A stretch of DNA of 61,591 nt from CAYNQN01 sp964530525 (GCA_964530525.1 CAZHBH010000004.1:1-61591), one strand, 5' to 3'. Positions 33,770 to 42,505 are shown, numbered from the stretch's first letter. Translations and numbers: made by a program. The notes: generated by a model from the letters alone, not told the origin.

Positions 33770-34861
33770 GTGCAACTCGGCCCCGGAGGCATAGAACCTC
33801 CCGCCGCGGACGCGGAGGTCGAGGAGAGGGCCAGGTCGTCGCGATGGGCCATCGCGATGCGCGTCGCGCTGATGATCGTGTCGGCCCTCGTCCTCTACGG
33901 ACTGGCCCCGAGCCTGCTCGCCCTCTTCGCGGAGACGCCTCAGCTGTTCAGGATGAACCCGGCTTGGCTCCTGGCCATCGTCGCGTTGGAGACGGCGAGC
34001 TTCGCAGCGGTCTGGTGGCTCATCCGCATCGCCCTGCCCCAGGTCTCGTGGTTCGTGGCCTCCACCTCGCAGTTGGCCTCGAACGCCGTGAGCCGGATCG
34101 TCCCCGGCGGAGCGGTGGGCGGAACCGCCCTCAGCTGGCGGATGCTCTCGGCATCCGGCGTGCACAGGGGGACGGCCGGTGCTGCGATCGCCGCCACCTC
34201 CTTCATCTCCAACGGCGTGCTCTTCGCCATCCCACTGGTCGCCGTGCTCGGGTCGATCTTCGGTGCACCGGTGCCCGAGAGCCTCTCGCTGGTGGCCTGG
34301 GGTGGCTTCGCCATCTTCGTGCTGCTCTTCGTGGTCGCGTTCGTGGTGGTGCGCTTCGACGCTCCGCTAGAGCTCTTCGGTCGCATGGTCGAGAAGGCGG
34401 CTGGCCCCGTCTACCGGCGCCTCCGGCGCTCGGGGGCTCCTACAGCGGCGAGCATCATCGCGCAGCGCAACGGCATGGTGGCGGCCCTGGGCGCCCGCTG
34501 GGAGCAGGCGCTCCTCGCCGCGGTGGGGAAGTGGCTCCTCGACTACCTCGCACTGGTCGCCGCCCTGTACGCCGTGGGTGCGAGCCCTCGGCTGAGCTTG
34601 ATACTGCTTGCCTACGGCGCCGGGGCCGTCCTGGCGATGATCCCGATCACACCGGGCGGGCTCGGATTCGTCGAGGCAGGCCTCACGGCCACCTTGGTGC
34701 TGGCCGGGATCCCGGGCGACCAGGCCCTGCTCGCGACCCTGGCCTACCGGATCGCCTCCTACTGGCTCCCCCTTCCTGCCGGGTTGGGGGGCTGGCTCCT
34801 GTTCCGCCACCGCTACGGGCCTCGGGCCGCCAGGGCCGTGCTGGGAGGCGGAGAAAACTAG
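33770..34861 (+). CDS. Lysylphosphatidylglycerol synthase TM-domain family (UPF0104) membrane protein
   Basis: 363 aa with about eight transmembrane segments. ASNAVSRIVPGGAVGGTALSWRML and MIPITPGGLGFVEAGLTATLVLAGI are the two signature motifs of the flippase-like domain of MprF and relatives. No catalytic domain is attached. Function may be lipid flipping. GTG start, with TACTCT ending 6 nt upstream. The TAG stop lies within the first three bases of the next KstR-type box. Confidence 0.8.
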   Translation: MQLGPGGIEPPAADAEVEERARSSRWAIAMRVALMIVSALVLYGLAPSLLALFAETPQLFRMNPAWLLAIVALETASFAAVWWLIRIALPQVSWFVASTSQLASNAVSRIVPGGAVGGTALSWRMLSASGVHRGTAGAAIAATSFISNGVLFAIPLVAVLGSIFGAPVPESLSLVAWGGFAIFVLLFVVAFVVVRFDAPLELFGRMVEKAAGPVYRRLRRSGAPTAASIIAQRNGMVAALGARWEQALLAAVGKWLLDYLALVAALYAVGASPRLSLILLAYGAGAVLAMIPITPGGLGFVEAGLTATLVLAGIPGDQALLATLAYRIASYWLPLPAGLGGWLLFRHRYGPRAARAVLGGGEN

Positions 34862-34876
34862 AACCTGTTCTATAAT
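34859..34876 (+). promoter_or_regulatory. KstR-type box overlapping a consensus -10
   Basis: TAGAACCTGTTCTA at 34859-34872 is identical to the box at 21690. TATAAT (34871-34876) starts on its last two bases and ends 7 nt before the ATG at 34884. Repressor binding would cover the -10. The box also includes the stop codon of the preceding gene. Confidence 0.85.
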
Positions 34877-34883
34877 GGGTGCG

Positions 34884-35790
34884 ATGGCACACCAGCGCAC
34901 GAGACCACCGGCCGCCGAGTCGAGCTACCCGATCGGCTCGATAGGGGTGGTCGACACGATGCTGGGGATACCCGACGGTGATCGTGGCCAGTGGTACGAG
35001 TTCCTCAAGCCCCAGCTGCGTGAGGAGAGCCAGGACTTCGAGTTCCCCGTCGAGTACATGTTCCACGAGGTCCCTCCCGACCCAGCCGAGGATCCGGTCG
35101 GATACGTGATCTCCGAGNNNNNNNNNNATGGATCGCTTCGGGATCGACGTAGCGATGGTGGCCTGGGCCCACGAGGGGCCGACAGCAGAAGCGCTCCTCA
35201 AGCACCCCGATCGGTTCGTGGCCTCCGTGGCGATCGACCCCAACGACGGGATGGACGCCGTGAGGCTCCTGGAGGCGGCGGCCGCCGACGGCGTTCGCAG
35301 TGCCCAGCTCTTCCCGGCCGGGTGCAACCCCCAGGTCCCCATCAACGACAAGAAGGCCTACCCGATCTACGCCAAGTGCGTGGAGCTGGATCTCCCGATC
35401 TTCGTGTGCACCGGCGTGCCAGGGCCCCGCGTGCCCATGGCCTGCCAGGCCACCGAGCTCATCGACGAGGTCTGCTGGTTCTTCCCCGACCTGACGTTGG
35501 TGATGCGGCACGGCGCAGAACCATGGGCCGAGCTCGCGGTGAAGCTGATGCTGAAGTGGCCGAACCTCTACTACTCCACGTCTGCGTTCGCTCCTCGCTA
35601 CTACCCCAAGGCGATCATCGACTACGCCAACACGAGGGGGGCGGACAAGGTGATGTACGCCGGCTACTTCCCGATGGGCCTCTCGTTGGAGAGGATCATG
35701 GGCGAGCTGCCTGGCGTGCCGTTGAACGAAGAAGTGTGGCCCAAGTTCCTGTGTGACAACGCGCGGAAGGTGCTGAAGCTGGATGACTGA
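34884..35790 (+). CDS. Amidohydrolase-2-fold protein (interrupted by an N gap)
   Basis: The two halves flank ten Ns. Joined without the Ns they give 298 aa in one frame that aligns with the 287 aa paralog at 37020: PVGYVISE then MDRFGID here, PVAVVIDN then LDRFGIE there. The fold is the ACMSD-like TIM barrel (GMDAVRLLEAAA, VPINDKKAYPIYAKCVELD, RHGAEPWAELAVKLMLKWPNLYYSTSAFAP). The N-terminal HxH metal motif is replaced (VVDTMLGIP) and the C-terminal metal Asp is missing (YAGYFPMG). ATG at 34884 follows the KstR-controlled -10 by 7 nt. The stop overlaps the Rieske gene by 8 bases. Function unknown; steroid ring degradation by context. Confidence 0.8.
35118..35127. other. Run of ten Ns (scaffold join)
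   Basis: Ten undetermined bases between GAG (35115-35117) and ATG (35128-35130), exactly on codon boundaries of the two halves of one gene. As counted they shift the frame by one; with zero true length the gene is intact. Confidence 0.95.
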
Positions 35791-36937
35791 CGTACTCGAA
35801 CCCACGACACCCGCTACTGAGCAGCCGGAAGCCCCGTCGGCTCGACCCGCAGACGGCCTCGAGCCCACGTCGGGCTCGCCCGAAGCTGCCCAGCGCTACC
35901 CCTTCAAGGTGCCCTTCGGCTGGTTCGCGGTGGCCTGGTCGCACGAGCTGCCGGTCGGCGCCGTGCTGCCCCGCTACTACCTGGGCAAGCACCTCGTGGT
36001 GTGGCGCGACGAGCAGGGCACCGCGCACGTGCAGGACGCCTTCTGCCCCCACCTCGGAGCCCACCTCGGGCACGGCGGCATGGTGAAGGGGTGCGAGATC
36101 GAGTGCCCCTTCCACGGTTGGCGCTTCGACGGCGAGGGCCGGAACACCGACATCCCCTACAGCAATCGCACCAACGCCAAGGCGCAGATCCCCTGCTACC
36201 CGGTGGTGGAGCTGGGTGATCACCTGGTCATGGCCTGGTTCCACCCGCGCGGCGAGCCCCCCAAGTGGGAGCTGTCCATGCCGCAAGAGGCCTTCAGCGA
36301 CGAGTTCACCCCGTGGACCACCGTCGACCTCTCGGTGAACGCAGGCATCCAGGAGCTGGCGGAGAACACCGTGGACAGCCCGCACTTCCGCTACGTCCAC
36401 CACACCGAGATCGTTCCCGAGCTGGAGGACTACGACTCCAGCGGATGGGTATCCCGCACGCGCTCGATCCAGCGCTTCCCCACACCGAGGGGTGTGGTCG
36501 ACGGCCGGATCGACATCGAGAACCAGGGCCCGGGATTCGGCTTCACCTGGTTCCGGGGCATCGTCGACACGCTGCTGGTGGCGGCGACCACGCCGATCGA
36601 CGACACCCACACCCAGGTGAGGTTCAACTTCAAGGTGCGCAAGCTGGGCGACGAGGCGAGCACCTCGGGTGTCGGCAAGGCCTTCATCGACGAGGTCTGC
36701 AAGCAGTTCGAGGAGGATCGTCCGATCTGGGTGAACAAGGCGCACGTCTCGCGGCCCGCCCTGGCCGACACCGACCCGCCCTTCATGAAGTTCCGCAAGT
36801 GGTTCGCGCAGTTCTACGACGAGCCCGTGTCCAAGGACAAGGCCATGTGGGTGCCGCCCGGTCCCACCGACGGCGAGCAGCCGGTCTACATCCCGCCGGC
36901 GCCCACAGCGTCCCGCAAGAACACGCCGACGAGCTGA
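35783..36937 (+). CDS. kshA: Rieske non-haem iron oxygenase, KshA-like
   Basis: 384 aa oxygenase component. The Rieske 2Fe-2S ligands are Cys88, His90, Cys108 and His111 (CPHLGAHLGHGG, CPFHGWRFDGEG). The mononuclear iron site follows as Asp198, His201 and His206 in NTVDSPHFRYVHH. Length and architecture match KshA, the oxygenase of 3-ketosteroid 9-alpha-hydroxylase that opens ring B. It has an extra Pro/Ala-rich N-terminus of about 35 residues. The reductase partner KshB is not in the window. It is translated from the KstR-box operon through an 8-bp overlap with the amidohydrolase-like gene. KshA is the best guess; other Rieske oxygenases of sterols are possible. Confidence 0.75.
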   Translation: MTDVLEPTTPATEQPEAPSARPADGLEPTSGSPEAAQRYPFKVPFGWFAVAWSHELPVGAVLPRYYLGKHLVVWRDEQGTAHVQDAFCPHLGAHLGHGGMVKGCEIECPFHGWRFDGEGRNTDIPYSNRTNAKAQIPCYPVVELGDHLVMAWFHPRGEPPKWELSMPQEAFSDEFTPWTTVDLSVNAGIQELAENTVDSPHFRYVHHTEIVPELEDYDSSGWVSRTRSIQRFPTPRGVVDGRIDIENQGPGFGFTWFRGIVDTLLVAATTPIDDTHTQVRFNFKVRKLGDEASTSGVGKAFIDEVCKQFEEDRPIWVNKAHVSRPALADTDPPFMKFRKWFAQFYDEPVSKDKAMWVPPGPTDGEQPVYIPPAPTASRKNTPTS

Positions 36938-37019
36938 GCGTGGTGCCCACCGTCCGCACCCACCCGCTTGGGACCCCCGGGTCCTGGCGTCCGACAACCC
37001 CACACCTAGGCTGACTCGC

Positions 37020-37883
37020 ATGGGCATGCCAACCGACATCGGCATCATCGACACGATGGTCGGCTTTCCCAGCCGAGACCGTCGGCAGGTCTACAAGTTC
37101 CTCGCTCCCCACCTGCGGGACCAGGAGAGCAAGGAGGAGTTCCGCTTTCCGGCCGAGTACATGTTCAAGGACATCCCGCCCGACCTGGACGACAACGTCG
37201 ATCCGGTCGCGGTGGTGATCGACAACCTCGATCGCTTCGGCATCGAGAAGGCGATGGTGGGTGTGGGTCCCGACAGGGAAGACGCCCTGCGAGCGCTGAA
37301 GGAGCACCCCGACCGCTTCATCGCATCGGCGGCCGTGGATCCGAACCAGGGGATGGACGCCGTGCGCTTCCTCGCCGAGATGCACGACCGCTTCGGCATC
37401 AAGGCGGCCACCACGTTCCCGGCCGGGGTCCAGGTCCCGATCAACGACAAGCGCTACTACCCCATCTACGCGAAGTGCGTGGAGCTCGACATCCCGATCT
37501 TCGTGTGCGCTGGGGTCCCCGGACCCCGTGTCCCGCTGGCACCGCAGAAGGTGGAGCTGATCGACGAGGTCTGCTGGTTCTTCCCGGAGCTGCGCTTCGT
37601 GATGCGCCACGGCGCCGAGCCCTGGACCGAGCTGGCGGTGAAGCTGATGCTCAAGTGGCCCAACCTCTACTACTCGACGTCTGCGTTCGCCCCGCGGCAC
37701 TACCCCAGGACCATCATCGACTACGCCAACACCAGGGGCTCCGACAAGATCATCTACGCGGGGTACTTCCCTGCGGGCCTCACCTACGACCGCATCTTCG
37801 CCGACCTCCCGCAGGTGCCCTTCGGTGACGACGTGTGGCCGAAGTTCCTCCGTCACAACGCCGAGAGGGTCCTGAAGATCTGA
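37020..37883 (+). CDS. Amidohydrolase-2-fold protein, paralog
   Basis: 287 aa, closely related to the gene at 34884 (shared VPINDK, YPIYAKCVELD, LMLKWPNLYYSTSAFAPR, DYANTRGSDK). The metal-binding HxH is replaced by IIDTMVGFP, and the usual SDYP-type Asp motif reads YAGYFPAG. One conserved His in MRHGAEPW remains. It may be a non-metal enzyme of the ACMSD-like superfamily. TAGGCT lies 7 nt before the ATG at 37020, indicating a separate leaderless promoter with no KstR box. Confidence 0.8.
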   Translation: MGMPTDIGIIDTMVGFPSRDRRQVYKFLAPHLRDQESKEEFRFPAEYMFKDIPPDLDDNVDPVAVVIDNLDRFGIEKAMVGVGPDREDALRALKEHPDRFIASAAVDPNQGMDAVRFLAEMHDRFGIKAATTFPAGVQVPINDKRYYPIYAKCVELDIPIFVCAGVPGPRVPLAPQKVELIDEVCWFFPELRFVMRHGAEPWTELAVKLMLKWPNLYYSTSAFAPRHYPRTIIDYANTRGSDKIIYAGYFPAGLTYDRIFADLPQVPFGDDVWPKFLRHNAERVLKI

Positions 37884-37947
37884 CTCGTCCCGCGACCGCA
37901 CCGAGGAACTACGGTTGCGCCAGGGGATAGCGGCTAGGGGGAAGCCG

Positions 37948-38712
37948 ATGGCAGTGCTGGAGGACGAGTCCGCAGGCGGTGGCCCGGAGGCGCTCGCGCT
38001 CGAAGGTCTGACCGATGACCTGGAGGATCTGCTGGGGGTCTTGGCGTCGAGGGCAGATCTGATCGAGCGCCAGCTCGCGCGCGGGAACCACAGAGAGGCC
38101 AAGGCGAGCGTCGACGCGATGCGCAGGACCATCGAGGAGAGCAGGCGGGTCACAGCAGGACTGCGCAGCATCGTGCGAAGGTCGGTACCTGCGACCCGCG
38201 CCGTGGACCTCAGGTGGCTGCTCGACCAGCTCGCACCGTTGTTCGACGCCATGGCCGGCGAGACCGTGCGGATCGAGCGGCACGTCGCCTCCGAGCTCCC
38301 AGCCCTCCAGGCCTCGCAGCTCGGGCTTCGCCGGGCGCTGCTGAACCTGGTGGTGAACGCCAGGGAGGCCCTGGGGGATGGCGAGGGATCCATCTCGATA
38401 TCGGTGGACCCCGCTCAGCGAGACGGCCGCGATGGGGTGGAGATCGCGGTGGCCGACGACGGACCCGGCATCGAGCCCGAGATCCTCGCCGAGGTGACGG
38501 AGCCGAACGTGTCCACCAAGGTCGGTGCCACGGGCTTGGGCCTGGTCACCGTGTCCGAGGTGGTGGAGGCAGGGCGAGGCTCCCTGACCATCGAGAGCGA
38601 ACCCGGCGAAGGTTGCACGGTCACCTTGTGGTTCCCGGCGGAGGGTTCCGGAACCCCCTCGGGTTCCGGGAGTGGTGAGCCGGTGGAGCAGGACCAGCTA
38701 TCGGGCTCGTAG
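37948..38712 (+). CDS. Histidine-kinase-like ATPase without sensor domain
   Basis: 254 aa soluble protein. The C-terminal HATPase domain has the N box LLNLVVNAREALGDG, G1 VADDGPGIEPEIL, and G2 GATGLGLVTVSEVVEAG. The N-terminal helices resemble the dimerisation domain of PAS-type kinases, but the H-box position reads LTDDLEDLLGVL, with Asp where the phospho-accepting His is expected. No transmembrane or sensor segment, and no response regulator next to it. The start at 37948 follows AGGGGGA. Possible roles are a degenerate kinase or phosphatase/anti-sigma type regulator. Confidence 0.65.
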   Translation: MAVLEDESAGGGPEALALEGLTDDLEDLLGVLASRADLIERQLARGNHREAKASVDAMRRTIEESRRVTAGLRSIVRRSVPATRAVDLRWLLDQLAPLFDAMAGETVRIERHVASELPALQASQLGLRRALLNLVVNAREALGDGEGSISISVDPAQRDGRDGVEIAVADDGPGIEPEILAEVTEPNVSTKVGATGLGLVTVSEVVEAGRGSLTIESEPGEGCTVTLWFPAEGSGTPSGSGSGEPVEQDQLSGS

Positions 38713-38742
38713 GTGCAGGGCGATCCCCAATACGATGCGCCC

Positions 38743-39147
38743 ATGCCCGCCATCACGCCCATCGCAGCCACCGCCGAGCAGCTGGGAGAGGTGACCTTCA
38801 ACGCCGACGGCCTCGTGCCCGCAATCGTGCAGGAGGAGGGGACCGGGAAGGTCTTGATGATGGCGTGGATGAACCGGGAGTCGCTCGAGCAGACGCTCGA
38901 GACCGGTCGCACCTGGTTCTGGAGCCGCTCGCGCCAGGAGTACTGGTGCAAGGGGGAGACCTCGGGAGATCGTCAGTTCGTGCGCGAGGCCTACTACGAC
39001 TGCGACGGCGACACGCTGCTGTTCGTCGTCGAGCAAGAGGGCAAGGGCGCATGCCACACCGGGAACTACTCGTGCTTCTTCCGGGCCTTCGGCCCGGGTC
39101 CCGACGCGGCCTCCGACGGCAGCGTCGGTGGCACCCGCGAAGGGTAG
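38743..39147 (+). CDS. hisI: Phosphoribosyl-AMP cyclohydrolase
   Basis: 134 aa. MMAWMNRESLEQTLETG, FWSRSRQEYWCKGETSG, the metal-binding DCDGDTLL and the Cys pair in ACHTGNYSCFF are complete. Opens the adenine ring of PR-AMP in histidine synthesis. No fused HisE domain. TACGAT lies 6 nt before the ATG, so it has its own leaderless promoter. In M. tuberculosis hisI follows hisF and precedes trpE; here it precedes trpE but has lost hisF. Confidence 0.95.
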   Translation: MPAITPIAATAEQLGEVTFNADGLVPAIVQEEGTGKVLMMAWMNRESLEQTLETGRTWFWSRSRQEYWCKGETSGDRQFVREAYYDCDGDTLLFVVEQEGKGACHTGNYSCFFRAFGPGPDAASDGSVGGTREG

Positions 39148-39157
39148 AAGCCGGTCC

Positions 39158-40756
39158 GTGATCCGTCCCAGCAGGGAGGAGTTCCACGAGCTGGCGCGCG
39201 ACCACACGGTCGTGCCGGTCTGGCAGGAGCTGGTGGCCGACATGATCACGCCACTGGCGGCCTTCGCCCGGCTGACCAGGGGAGGAGAGCCGGGATTCCT
39301 GCTCGAGTCGGTCGAGCACGGTGAGCGCTGGAGCCGTTGGTCGTTCGTGGGCCGCCGTGCGGCGGGGACCCTCCTGGCCTCCGGTCGAGAGGTGAGGGCC
39401 AGCGGCGCCATACCGGAGGGCGTTCGGCTCGATGACGGGGTCCTCGTCGCCGTGGAGGACCTGCTCTCGCAGTTTCGCTCACCTCAGATCGAGGGCCTCC
39501 CACCGCTTCACGGGGGCTTGGTCGGCTACCTCGGCTACGACGTGGTGCGGGAGGTCGAGAACCTCCCCGACGTGCCCATCGACGAGGCCGGCTTGCCCGA
39601 CGCGGTGCTCTCGATGATCGGGGACCTGGCTGCCTTCGACCACTTCGGCCAGCGCGTCACGCTCATCTCCAACGCCTTCGTCCCGCGCGGTTCGGACGCC
39701 GAGGTGCTCGACGCCTTGTATGACGAGGCACTCGAGCGTCTCGACGAGCTGGCGCGTGACGGGGCGAGGCCTGTGGACGAGCCACTGCTGGAGCCGGCCT
39801 CCGTGGAGCCGGGTGCAGAGGAGCTGCCGGAGGTGCGCTCTTCGATGGCCGACGGCACCTACGAGAGGGCGGTAGAGGTCGTCAAGGAGCACATCCTCGC
39901 CGGCGACGCATTCCAGGTCGTGCTCTCGCAGCGCTTCGACCTCGACCTCGGAGCCGACCCGTTCGACGTCTACCGGGTTCTGCGACAGGTGAACCCGAGC
40001 CCGTACATGTACTTCGTCAGGCATCCGTCGGTGACGTTGGTGGGATGCTCGCCCGAACCCATGGTGAAGCTGATCGACGGGCGCGTCATCTCTCGGCCCA
40101 TCGCGGGCACGCGGCGCCGCGGAGCGACCGAAGAGGAGGATCGGCGCCTCGGCGCAGAGCTCCGCGAGCACCCCAAGGAGGTGGCGGAGCACGTGATGCT
40201 CATCGACTTGGCGCGCAACGACGTGGGCAGGGTCGTCAGCTTCGGCACCGAGCAGGTCGACGAGACCATGACGCTCGAGCGCTACAGCCACGTCATGCAC
40301 CTCACCTCCCAGGTGTCGGGGCAGCTGGCCGAGGGTCGAACGCCCATCGACGTGCTGAGGGCCACCCTTCCGGCAGGCACCGTCTCGGGAGCGCCGAAGG
40401 TGCGGGCCATGGAGATCATCGACTCGTTGGAGCCCGCCAAGCGCGGTCCGTACGCAGGAATAGTGGGTTACATCGACTTCTCGGGGAACATCGACACCGC
40501 CATCGCCATCCGCACCCTCGTCGTCGGACCCGACGGCCGAGCCTCGGTGCAGGCGGGTGCCGGGATCGTCGCCGACAGCGTCCCGGCGGACGAGGACCTG
40601 GAGTGCCGGAACAAGGCACGGGCGATCCTGGTAGCGGTCCCACCCGCCCGGCGGATGACGGCGCAGCGCGCATCGCAGGGCGGCCCTGGCGGGGAGGCGT
40701 CGCCGCGAGGTCAGGCCGAGGAAGGCTCCGTGGGGCCGGCACGGAGGACGCCGTGA
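39158..40756 (+). CDS. trpE: Anthranilate synthase component I
   Basis: 532 aa. LLESVEHGERWSRWSFVG is the tryptophan feedback site; SRPIAGTRRRG, DLARNDVGRV, HVMHLTSQVSG, LPAGTVSGAPKVRAMEII and GYIDFSGNIDTAIAIRT are the chorismate-binding motifs. The GTG at 39158 is used: TAGAAG is 7 nt upstream, and a GTG at 39128 would overlap hisI. The C-terminal ~40 residues are low complexity. TrpG is not in the window. Stop overlaps ygfZ by four bases. Confidence 0.93.
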   Translation: MIRPSREEFHELARDHTVVPVWQELVADMITPLAAFARLTRGGEPGFLLESVEHGERWSRWSFVGRRAAGTLLASGREVRASGAIPEGVRLDDGVLVAVEDLLSQFRSPQIEGLPPLHGGLVGYLGYDVVREVENLPDVPIDEAGLPDAVLSMIGDLAAFDHFGQRVTLISNAFVPRGSDAEVLDALYDEALERLDELARDGARPVDEPLLEPASVEPGAEELPEVRSSMADGTYERAVEVVKEHILAGDAFQVVLSQRFDLDLGADPFDVYRVLRQVNPSPYMYFVRHPSVTLVGCSPEPMVKLIDGRVISRPIAGTRRRGATEEEDRRLGAELREHPKEVAEHVMLIDLARNDVGRVVSFGTEQVDETMTLERYSHVMHLTSQVSGQLAEGRTPIDVLRATLPAGTVSGAPKVRAMEIIDSLEPAKRGPYAGIVGYIDFSGNIDTAIAIRTLVVGPDGRASVQAGAGIVADSVPADEDLECRNKARAILVAVPPARRMTAQRASQGGPGGEASPRGQAEEGSVGPARRTP

Positions 40757-41463
40757 CGGACGCCGGACGGGGAGGACCCCCCTCAGGGCCCTGGGAGGCC
40801 CGTCCCAGCAGGGACGTCATCCGCTTGGAGGGTCCGGATTCCCGATCCTTCCTGCAGGGCCAGTTGAGCCAAGACCTCTCCGAGATCGGTCGCGGAGAGG
40901 AGGCGTGGTCGTTCCTGCTGCAGCCCAACGGGAAGGTGGAGGCATGGCTGAGGGTGGAGCCGCTCGGTGGAGATGACTTCGCCCTCGACGTGGACGAAGG
41001 GTGGGGGCCGGCGGTGCTGGAGCGCCTGGAACGCTTCAAGCTGAGGGTGAGCGTCGCGCTGTCGCTGGAACCCCGGGGCCGACTGGTGCCGGTGCCGGAG
41101 GGCCTCGACGCGTACGAGACCGCCCGGATCGCTGCGGGGATCCCGGCGATGGGGGCCGAGCTGACCCAGGCGACCATCCCGGCGGAGGTGGGCCAGTGGA
41201 TCATCGACGCCTCGGTGAGCTTCACGAAGGGCTGCTACACCGGCCAGGAGCTGGTGGCTCGCGTCGACTCCCGGGGAGGCAACGTCCCGCGTCGGCTGAG
41301 GGTGCTCGACCTGGGTGAGGGTTCTGTCGTGCAAGCCGACGGCGAGCCTCCGGCGCCAGGCGATGAGGTGGCGCTGTCGACGGGTGAGAAGGCGACGGTC
41401 ACCAGCGTCGCCCCCGACGGCTCGGTGGCCCTCGCCTACGTGGCAAGGCTTCGGTCGCCCTAG
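40753..41463 (+). CDS. ygfZ: Folate-binding YgfZ/GcvT-like protein
   Basis: 236 aa, with the diagnostic KGCYTGQE motif (SFTKGCYTGQELVAR) and an N-terminal GcvT-like domain (SRDVIRLEGPDSRSFLQGQLSQDL). YgfZ proteins use folate to help Fe-S enzyme maturation. GTG start overlaps the trpE stop (GTGA), an actinobacterial-type placement within the trp region. No direct role in tryptophan synthesis is known. Confidence 0.88.
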   Translation: MTDAGRGGPPSGPWEARPSRDVIRLEGPDSRSFLQGQLSQDLSEIGRGEEAWSFLLQPNGKVEAWLRVEPLGGDDFALDVDEGWGPAVLERLERFKLRVSVALSLEPRGRLVPVPEGLDAYETARIAAGIPAMGAELTQATIPAEVGQWIIDASVSFTKGCYTGQELVARVDSRGGNVPRRLRVLDLGEGSVVQADGEPPAPGDEVALSTGEKATVTSVAPDGSVALAYVARLRSP

Positions 41464-41533
41464 GTCGACAGGGGAGCAGGCCGGGACGGTGGTCGCGTGC
41501 GTGGCGACGGCCGGGGCGGTCTAGCCTCGCGGT

Positions 41534-42337
41534 GTGGTCGGCACCTATCTCGATCGGATCTTGGCGGCCCACAGGGCGGCAGCGGAGCTGGATCAGCGAC
41601 CCCTTCCCGACCTCGTCGACCAAGCCCTAGCGTGCCCGCCGACCCGGGGGTTCCGCCAAGCCATAGCTGCCGCTGCCTCCGATCCCTCGGGGCCGCGCCC
41701 GGCGGTGGTGGCCGAGGTGAAGCGACGTTCGCCGTCGAAGGGTGACCTGCGGGTCGACCTCGACCCCGCCGCGCTGGCGAGGGAGTACGAGAGAGGCGGG
41801 GCCACCTGCCTCTCCGTGCTGACCGACTCCGAGTTCTTCGGCGGTTCGCCCGACGACCTCGTCGCCGCCCGGGAGGCCACGAGCCTCCCGGTCTTGCGAA
41901 AGGACTTCACCGTCTCACCTCGCGACGTGTGCGACGCCAGGATCATGGGGGCCGACGCCGTCCTCCTCATCGTCGCCGCCCTCGACTACGTGGAGCTCGC
42001 CAGCTTGGTGGCGCTGGCCCGGCGGATCGGCATCGACGCCCTCGTGGAGGTGCACGACGAGGTCGAGCTGGGCCGGGCGTTCGTGCTGGGGGCCGATCTG
42101 GTGGGCGTGAACCAGCGCGACCTGGTGACGTTCGAGGTCGACTCGGGCAGGGCAGCGAGCCTGGCGGGCATGATCTCCGAGGACGCGGTCAGGATCGCCG
42201 AGTCCGGAGTGCGGGGTCCGGAGGATGCTTCGGGGTTGGTGGAAGCTGGCTACCAGGCTGTCCTCGTGGGCGAGTCGTTGGTTACCGCCGGCGATCCGGC
42301 CGCTGCCGTCGCCGCCATGCGATCGGCCTCCTCCTAG
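41534..42337 (+). CDS. trpC: Indole-3-glycerol phosphate synthase
   Basis: 267 aa TIM barrel. Catalytic lysines are in AEVKRRSPSKG and VLRKDFTV; then DAVLLIVAAL, ALVEVHDEVEL, GVNQRDLVTFEVD and RIAESGV. The usual GVNNR is GVNQR. The start GTG at 41534 follows TAGCCT by 6 nt, suggesting an internal leaderless promoter in the trp cluster. Confidence 0.93.
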   Translation: MVGTYLDRILAAHRAAAELDQRPLPDLVDQALACPPTRGFRQAIAAAASDPSGPRPAVVAEVKRRSPSKGDLRVDLDPAALAREYERGGATCLSVLTDSEFFGGSPDDLVAAREATSLPVLRKDFTVSPRDVCDARIMGADAVLLIVAALDYVELASLVALARRIGIDALVEVHDEVELGRAFVLGADLVGVNQRDLVTFEVDSGRAASLAGMISEDAVRIAESGVRGPEDASGLVEAGYQAVLVGESLVTAGDPAAAVAAMRSASS

Positions 42338-42505
42338 CCACTCCTTGCGTTTCCGGCGACGTTCACCTGCTTGCTGCGCGCCTCCGATAGCTTTGACTGG
42401 AGGCCTTGGGCGACGGTTCAACAGGCTCAGGGTGTTTCGTCCGAGCGCAGCGAGGATCAGTGCCGTGAGTGGCCACAGGCGTGACCTTTTCGGAGGTTTC
42501 TCAAG

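Noticed and set aside
34875..35756. Reading the amidohydrolase gene straight through the Ns in one frame
   Set aside because: After the Ns this frame becomes Arg/Gly-rich; the true frame resumes at 35128 and matches the paralog.
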